From the NCBI GenBank assembly GCA_014871385.1, contig CM026430.1, forward strand, positions 5,249,040-5,313,039: a stretch of DNA of 64,000 nucleotides. The letters run 5' to 3'. Shown in pieces: positions 58,888 through 64,000 of the stretch. The position numbers and the translations under genes are program-made. Position 1 is the stretch's first letter. Each line of letters begins with the position of its first letter. The stretch is from Ceratodon purpureus. Its lineage: Eukaryota > Streptophyta > Bryopsida > Pseudoditrichales > Ditrichaceae. The notes beneath the pieces are model-generated. The model was not told the DNA's origin. It worked only from the letters and a program-made list of their open reading frames with translations, and searched no databases.

Positions 58888-60855
58888 ATGGGTTCGGGTG
58901 GAGGATTCCTTGCGTTCTTTTTGATTCTTTGTAGTGTTCGGCTTGCGCATCTGGCCACGCTGCGCCCCTCTAATGTAGCTTGGAGAGATCTAGGAGGAAA
59001 GGGACTTGTACCTATCACCACAAACTTTCATAGTAGGTCAATTTTGCAAGCAGATCAGGTGGTGTGCCCTCTGGACTTCTCAATCCTCAACACATACACA
59101 TGGATTAATAGGGCATGTGACCCATCGCAAAACACGACCACATGCTGCATTGCAGCGTTATCGGGTATGGGTCTCGGTACCTCTAAGTATCTCAAGGAGA
59201 CGGGGTTTTTTGAGCTTCAAGATGCTGCCACAGTTGATGTTTGCTTGAACATATTCCAATCGCAGCTGCGGAAAATTGGTGTGCAACGAGATGTAGTGAA
59301 CGAGTGCTTTAGGCAGGGAGATGCCATGGATTCCTCCTTTTTCATCAGGAGTCCCTTGCTGTGCCAAGGCATCCAGACTGTGGATGACTTCAGGAGAACT
59401 GCGGATGTGACGGCAATCGAGTCCTCCTGTAAGAGCAACCTGAAAGACCACGATCAGTGCACATTGTGTGTCAATGACATGCAGACGGCGATTGATAAGC
59501 TGGTGAAGATAAATGACACCACAAAGTCAGAATGCTTTGATTTTGTGCTTATCTATGCAGCTGGAGTGGTAAATCTTGATGGTCCTTGGGATGCCGGCAC
59601 GGCATACTGCATTCTTGCTGTCACAACGGGAGCGCAGGGTGCACGGAAAAAGGTGAAGGTAGGACTGTACATCGGCGTTGGTGCCCTTGGTGCAGGGTTA
59701 ATCAGCCTTGCAGTGGCGGTTGCAGTCTGGTATTGGTTGCTTCGTAGACGAGCTGCCATTCACCGAGAGTTTGTGGCACGCAACAACAAGATGCTGCAGC
59801 CGAATGCTCCGTCATTGGTATGGTATGAATGGGCTGAGCTGAAAGCGGCGACACATGGGTTCTCCCAGAAATGTCTTCTAGGAGAGGGTAGCTACGGAAG
59901 TGTGTTCAAGGGCGTGCTGAAAGATGGTCGCACGGTGGCTGTGAAAAGGTTCCGGAATTGCATGCCTGAAGGGGATCTGGACTTCCTCAACGAGGTGGAG
60001 GTGATCAGCAAGGTCAAACACAGACATCTAGTGGTGCTCAACGGATGCTGTGTTGCAAGCAGTAATAGTGAGGGTCATCAGCGGATGCTCGTGTACGACC
60101 TCATGATTCATGGGAGCTTGGCCGACTACCTATTTAACAAGAGTAATCCAGTGCTCGAGTGGCCGGAGCGACGCAAGATAGGAATCGGCATGGCGAAGGG
60201 GTTAGCCTATCTGCATGCGGAGGTTGTTCCACAGATCATACATCGCGACATCAAGGCCAGCAACATCCTGCTAGACGAGCACTTCAATGCGCGCGTGGCT
60301 GACTTCGGTTTGGCGAAGCTCCGCCCGGAGAGCGAAACACATTTTACCACGCATGTTGCTGGTACGCACGGCTATGTTGCGCCCGAGTACGCTCTCTACG
60401 GGCAACTGACTGAAAAGAGCGACGTGTACAGCTTCGGCGTGTGCCTGCTCGAGCTTCTGAGCGGCAGGCCTGCTTTGGCAGAATCCACTGAGACCCCAAA
60501 TATGTGCTTGGTCACTGATTGGGCATGGTGGCTGGTCAAGGAAGGCAGGATCATGGACGTCGTAGATAGCAACATTCGGGAAGGAGGCCCTCAGGATGTC
60601 ATGCAACGGTTCGTCATGGTTGGTATCCTCTGTGCTCACGTCTTAGTTGCATACCGGCCCACCATGACTGAAGCCCTGCGGATGCTGGAAGGCGATTCGG
60701 ACATTCCTGAGATTCCTGACCGTCCCCTCCCTTTAAACTATGATATGCTCGGTGACGGAGAGAACTCGAACTGCTACTCAGCTCAGTCGACGCCCAGCGG
60801 ATTGGGGTCAATGAGTCATCCGGGATCAATGAGCCACAGAGAATTACTCCGATAG
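58888..60855 (+). CDS. SPARK-domain receptor-like protein kinase (RKF3/At1g11050 type)
   Basis: A single exon of 655 aa. Residues 1-25 form a signal peptide (FLAFFLILCSVRLAHLA). Residues about 58-245 are a Cys-rich extracellular SPARK domain: VCPLDFSILNTYTWINRAC, TTCCIAALSGMGLG, LQDAATVDVCL, LLCQGIQTVDDF and CTLCVNDMQ. A transmembrane helix lies at about 257-285 (VGLYIGVGALGAGLISLAVA), followed by a basic stop-transfer RRR. The kinase domain (about 325-600) is complete: glycine loop LGEGSYGSVFKG, Lys353 in VAVKRF, HRDIKASN with Asp454, DFG at 472-474, activation segment THVAGTHGYVAPEYA and DVYSFGVCLLELLSGRP. All catalytic residues are present, so it should be an active Ser/Thr kinase at the plasma membrane. 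The ligand is unknown. The C-tail is Ser-rich with a repeated SMSHPGSMSHR. Confidence 0.93.
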   Translation: MGSGGGFLAFFLILCSVRLAHLATLRPSNVAWRDLGGKGLVPITTNFHSRSILQADQVVCPLDFSILNTYTWINRACDPSQNTTTCCIAALSGMGLGTSKYLKETGFFELQDAATVDVCLNIFQSQLRKIGVQRDVVNECFRQGDAMDSSFFIRSPLLCQGIQTVDDFRRTADVTAIESSCKSNLKDHDQCTLCVNDMQTAIDKLVKINDTTKSECFDFVLIYAAGVVNLDGPWDAGTAYCILAVTTGAQGARKKVKVGLYIGVGALGAGLISLAVAVAVWYWLLRRRAAIHREFVARNNKMLQPNAPSLVWYEWAELKAATHGFSQKCLLGEGSYGSVFKGVLKDGRTVAVKRFRNCMPEGDLDFLNEVEVISKVKHRHLVVLNGCCVASSNSEGHQRMLVYDLMIHGSLADYLFNKSNPVLEWPERRKIGIGMAKGLAYLHAEVVPQIIHRDIKASNILLDEHFNARVADFGLAKLRPESETHFTTHVAGTHGYVAPEYALYGQLTEKSDVYSFGVCLLELLSGRPALAESTETPNMCLVTDWAWWLVKEGRIMDVVDSNIREGGPQDVMQRFVMVGILCAHVLVAYRPTMTEALRMLEGDSDIPEIPDRPLPLNYDMLGDGENSNCYSAQSTPSGLGSMSHPGSMSHRELLR

Positions 60856-63401
60856 AAGAGCAAATGTTGTGCAATCTATGAAGACATCACTTCCATGGGC
60901 TGGGACTCAGAGACGGGCTCCTGGATCAGACCTTGGCAAACCCAGCTTGCTCGGCTAACATTCTAGTGCAAACCGACATCAACATTCCGCTATCATCCTT
61001 AACACCAGGCCATCCCCGGGCCTTCGGAGCCCGTCTCTCAAGTTCACATCCATCGCATCTCCCAGCAGGTACTTGGTATATCACCCACGGTTTGTTGTAT
61101 CATCTGTATCACAATTGTAGTGATCTCGAATGTAGAATAGTGCAGGAGTACTGAGTCACAATTTTCTAACTCCAGAACCCACATCGTCGACCCTGAACAG
61201 TGCCACCAATTTTATGACGGTGTTGTGTGTAATAGCCCATGAGAGATTTCATAAACAAAGCCCTTTGATATTTGGGGCACCTTTTTGACACTTATATGCA
61301 TATCAAAACTCTTAATTCTGTGTGTTTCAACCACCTCCCTTGTTTTCACATCTCTGAAGTTTATTCTAACAGTTTTGTTTCCTGGATTATTCATGATTTG
61401 GAAACGAAGCATAGTTCGGTAAGCAGCTATTTATGCATTGACAGCAACAATCTGGAGCTTACTCCCAATTATGTATGATCACTCCATTCTGCACATCGTA
61501 ATGATGCATGATATCTTCATGTTCTTTGTATGAACTCTTGTTTAGCCTAAGCTGTCACTTAGTACAACTGATCACTCTCTTACTGTAGAAAACATACTAC
61601 TTTATTCATGAGAATTACCTCATCTTTGTTTTTTTTGGAGCAAATGAACGAATTTCATTGCAAAGAATTTAAAGTACAACCCTCATCATGAGAATTACCT
61701 CATCTTTTCATTGAGAAAGGCAGTTTCATGATTAGAAATCAAGTGAAGGCGCAACCAGTCAGCCACACTCATGTTTGGAAACCAAACCCTCTCATATATG
61801 ACAAGACGATCAACTCATGATGCTGCAGAGCCAGGCAAATTCTGTTCAATTCCGGTGAAACATTTACTCATATGATACATAAATGCCAAGATTTGTGTCA
61901 TTTTGAGTAACGCTGGTTTTGTCACCTGGAGTTTGAAAATAAAGTGGTAATATTCTTTGAAAGTATACTAAGCTATGAATCACTCATTTAAGGAATTTTT
62001 CAAAAAAGTTTAAATGGAACAAAAATAAGATCTCATCAGCTTCCTTTTGATTATTTTGCTTTAAGAAGACAACAAAGTCCATAAATTAATCTTTTAAGAA
62101 ATTCTTAATGCACTTTTATCGATTGCAAATCACAAAAATTAATCAAATGTAAAAATATCATACAGAATTAATTAAATTTAAAAATACCATACAGATGAGG
62201 TTTGTGGATGAAGATAGAATGAAATCAAGCAATTTTGGTTGTATAGGTATTTGGATGTTAATCCTTAAAAGAAAAATCTAAATTTTAAAAAATTATTTAG
62301 TTTTCACCACTAAATTAGAAGTAACTTATATTTTAAAATTATATATATTACAATCAGCATTTTTTCCGTAGAACATGCCTAATAATTTATTTATTTATTT
62401 TTAATTTGTCATTAATAAATCATGGTCAAACAAAGCTGAAAACTGAAAAATCTCGACATAGTTTAAAGGCTAAAGCACGGTGATGATCTGCAACTCAAAC
62501 CAAGCCTTACACCTCCAGAATCTCATGGCATAGATGCTGCACCCAACACAATGACACACACACACACACACACGTAACGTAAAAGTCACTTTAAAGTAAA
62601 ACACATACAAAGAAAAAGTCGCTTCCCAGCTCCCATAAGCTTATATTATTGCGTTAATACGCTCCGGGCATCACTGATGCTGCCGTAGATCACTGATTTC
62701 CCTCATGAATAGCTCATATTCCGCCCGGAGTCCTGGACCATATAAGCCGGTGTAGTGTACAGTACAGACACCTCCGGATGTGCACCCCATGGCCTAGTTT
62801 CTTCCTCCAAAGGCAGGGGTTTTGTTCAACCACTTTGCTGCACCAAAGTTGCTTGTTTTCGGTGCTCAAACTGCAAAGTTGTTAGTAGCTGTGATATATC
62901 GATATTGCTCCAGTTGTTTTCTGAGCTTTGAGCTCTGTTTCATACAAGTTAACCCATATTTTGTTCAGAGAACGAGTCTTTTCGGAGCCCATGTTGATGA
63001 GTCGAAGTGTCCATCGCCGACAACCTTAGTTCACCGACAGTGGACACAGTGCCGAAGCTTGATCATTTCTTGAGTTAATTGAGTGTAGATAAACTGGGGC
63101 TCTTCCAAGGGGATGGAGTTCTTTGACTGTCAGTGTACTTGAGATAACTCTGGGTATGGTCGAAGAAAGATGTCATAGGGTTTTTAGCACAGCTGATGAT
63201 AGAGCTTGAAAGGTTTCAGTTTTGAGCTTTGAAGTTTGTACGTCGACAAGTTGATGGTTGTTTGAAGCCCCTGAGTTTGATCGATCAGGTTTTGGTTTTT
63301 TTTTTTTTTTGGTGTCCAGTGTTTCGGAGGACTGCATGCACTCGACGAGTTGGATTTTTTAACATAGGTGTGATCGATAGAGGGAGAGAAGAGAGGTGGC
63401 T
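60856..63401. other. 3' UTR of the kinase, AT-rich intergenic DNA, and leader of RPC4
   Basis: No supported gene. The phrase catgagaattacctcatctt occurs at about 61607 and 61686, an 80-bp-spaced duplication. An (AC)n run spans 62554-62573. The last 600 bp, ending in a G-rich purine stretch before 63402, is probably the promoter and 5' UTR of the RPC4 gene. Confidence 0.45.
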
Positions 63402-64000
63402 ATGGAGCGGAGCGGGGAGAACGGGAAGAAGGTGCAGGAATCATCGGGGGGAGCTGGGGCGGGGGAGGAGTACACGCATGGGGGAGTGAAGAAGACCAAG
63501 TTCGAGCCCAAGGTGCCGACGCGGCGGTTGAAGAAGGTGTCGGCTTCTTCGGTGAAGAGCGAGCTCGGGGTGGGGCTCGTGGACGGGGAGGTCATTCCCA
63601 AGGAGCTGCAGCGGTTGTTGCAGCAGGTGGAGGGCGATCATCGGCCGCACCAGCGCACTTCGAAAGTTGCGTTCGGGTTTAACGGGTTGAAGACGCAGAC
63701 CTCGGGGTCATCTTCGGGGTTAGGCCGTGTGGGTAAAGCCGGTGGTGGAGGTGCCGTGGGTGGAAGTGGAAGTGGTGGTTCTCGAGATGGAGGAGGAGGA
63801 GGAGGTGGAGGGGGAGGTAATCGAGGGGCTTTGATTCGGGTTGCTGAGAAGCAGGAGTTTCTGCAAGCGGATCATGGGATGCTTATTGAGGACCATCATC
63901 AGGACCATCATCAGGACCATCATCAGGACCATCATCAGGCGAAGAAGAAGGATGTTTTCGATTATGAGAAGTATTACCCTATGACGTTGCCGTTGCGGAA
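63402..64000 (+). CDS. RPC4: RNA polymerase III subunit RPC4 (partial, 5' end)
   Basis: The frame opens at ATG 63402 (ggctATGgag) and runs off the window after about 199 codons without a stop. Two RPC4 landmarks are visible. One is the N-terminal basic motif TKFEPKVPTRRLKK (about residues 27-40), which in this family is K-F-x-P-K-x-P-x-R-R. The other is YEKYYPMTLPLR near the window end, as in the conserved C-terminal region. RPC4 forms with RPC5 the TFIIF-like heterodimer of Pol III, which makes tRNAs and 5S RNA in the nucleus. Between the motifs lie a Gly/Ser-rich stretch (about 110-145) and four DHHQ repeats (about 164-179). The family call rests on the two motifs only. Confidence 0.8.
   Translation, partial: MERSGENGKKVQESSGGAGAGEEYTHGGVKKTKFEPKVPTRRLKKVSASSVKSELGVGLVDGEVIPKELQRLLQQVEGDHRPHQRTSKVAFGFNGLKTQTSGSSSGLGRVGKAGGGGAVGGSGSGGSRDGGGGGGGGGGNRGALIRVAEKQEFLQADHGMLIEDHHQDHHQDHHQDHHQAKKKDVFDYEKYYPMTLPLR
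63891..63938 (+). repeat. 12-bp coding minisatellite, four units
   Basis: (gaccatcatcag) repeated four times without a mismatch, encoding DHHQ four times within the RPC4 frame. Confidence 0.97.

Overview
The window looks like nuclear DNA of a land plant, most likely a moss and plausibly Physcomitrium patens. The reasons are spliced genes with GT-AG introns, plant-only families (type III polyketide synthase, plastid class II DAHP synthase, SPARK-type receptor kinase, AP2-like protein), F-box genes beside their own decayed copies, and a very young Ty3/gypsy LTR retrotransposon in otherwise AT-rich intergenic DNA. The species call is inference; nothing in the sequence fixes it.

Layout. 1-323: 3' end of an unidentified gene (+). 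2.5-4.6 kb: four-exon type III polyketide synthase (+) with 2'-oxoalkylresorcinol-synthase-like active-site changes. 6.7-13.5 kb: a gene graveyard, with a broken F-box gene (-), a partial second copy of it, and two oppositely oriented SRPBCC/Bet v 1-like pieces, one carrying a pair of mutually cancelling frameshifts. 13.5-18.9 kb: AT-rich, no convincing gene. 18.9-20.4 kb: intact F-box gene (+), followed by a 24-bp minisatellite. 21.9-23.7 kb: a long fold-back and a 1.75-kb terminal-inverted-repeat element containing a psq/pogo-like HTH remnant. 24.6-26.8 kb: AP2-like protein with an Arg/Glu coiled coil and a possible membrane helix (+). 29.0-31.1 kb: eight-exon RNase H2 subunit B gene (-) with an apparent 1-nt frameshift in exon 2. 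32.58-42.21 kb: complete 9.6-kb gypsy retrotransposon with 707-bp LTRs that differ at one base, TSD GTAGA, and one 8-kb reading frame interrupted by three TGA codons. Its frame continues well past integrase into a coiled-coil plus zinc-finger module. 43.4-45.5 kb: three-exon plastid DAHP synthase (-). 46.5-53.2 kb: AT-rich gene desert with a 270-bp MITE-like element. 53.2-56.6 kb: eleven-exon VPS26C/DSCR3 gene (-) with a likely GC-AG intron. 58.9-60.9 kb: single-exon SPARK/RKF3-like receptor kinase (+). 63.4 kb to end: first exon of RNA polymerase III subunit RPC4 (+).

The genes do not form a pathway. They are independent housekeeping genes (RNase H2B, VPS26C, DAHP synthase, RPC4) and lineage-specific ones (PKS, F-box, AP2-like, RLK) separated by transposon debris. 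Exon borders were placed by eye from splice sites, phase continuity and remembered family sequence; no alignment or database search was run.
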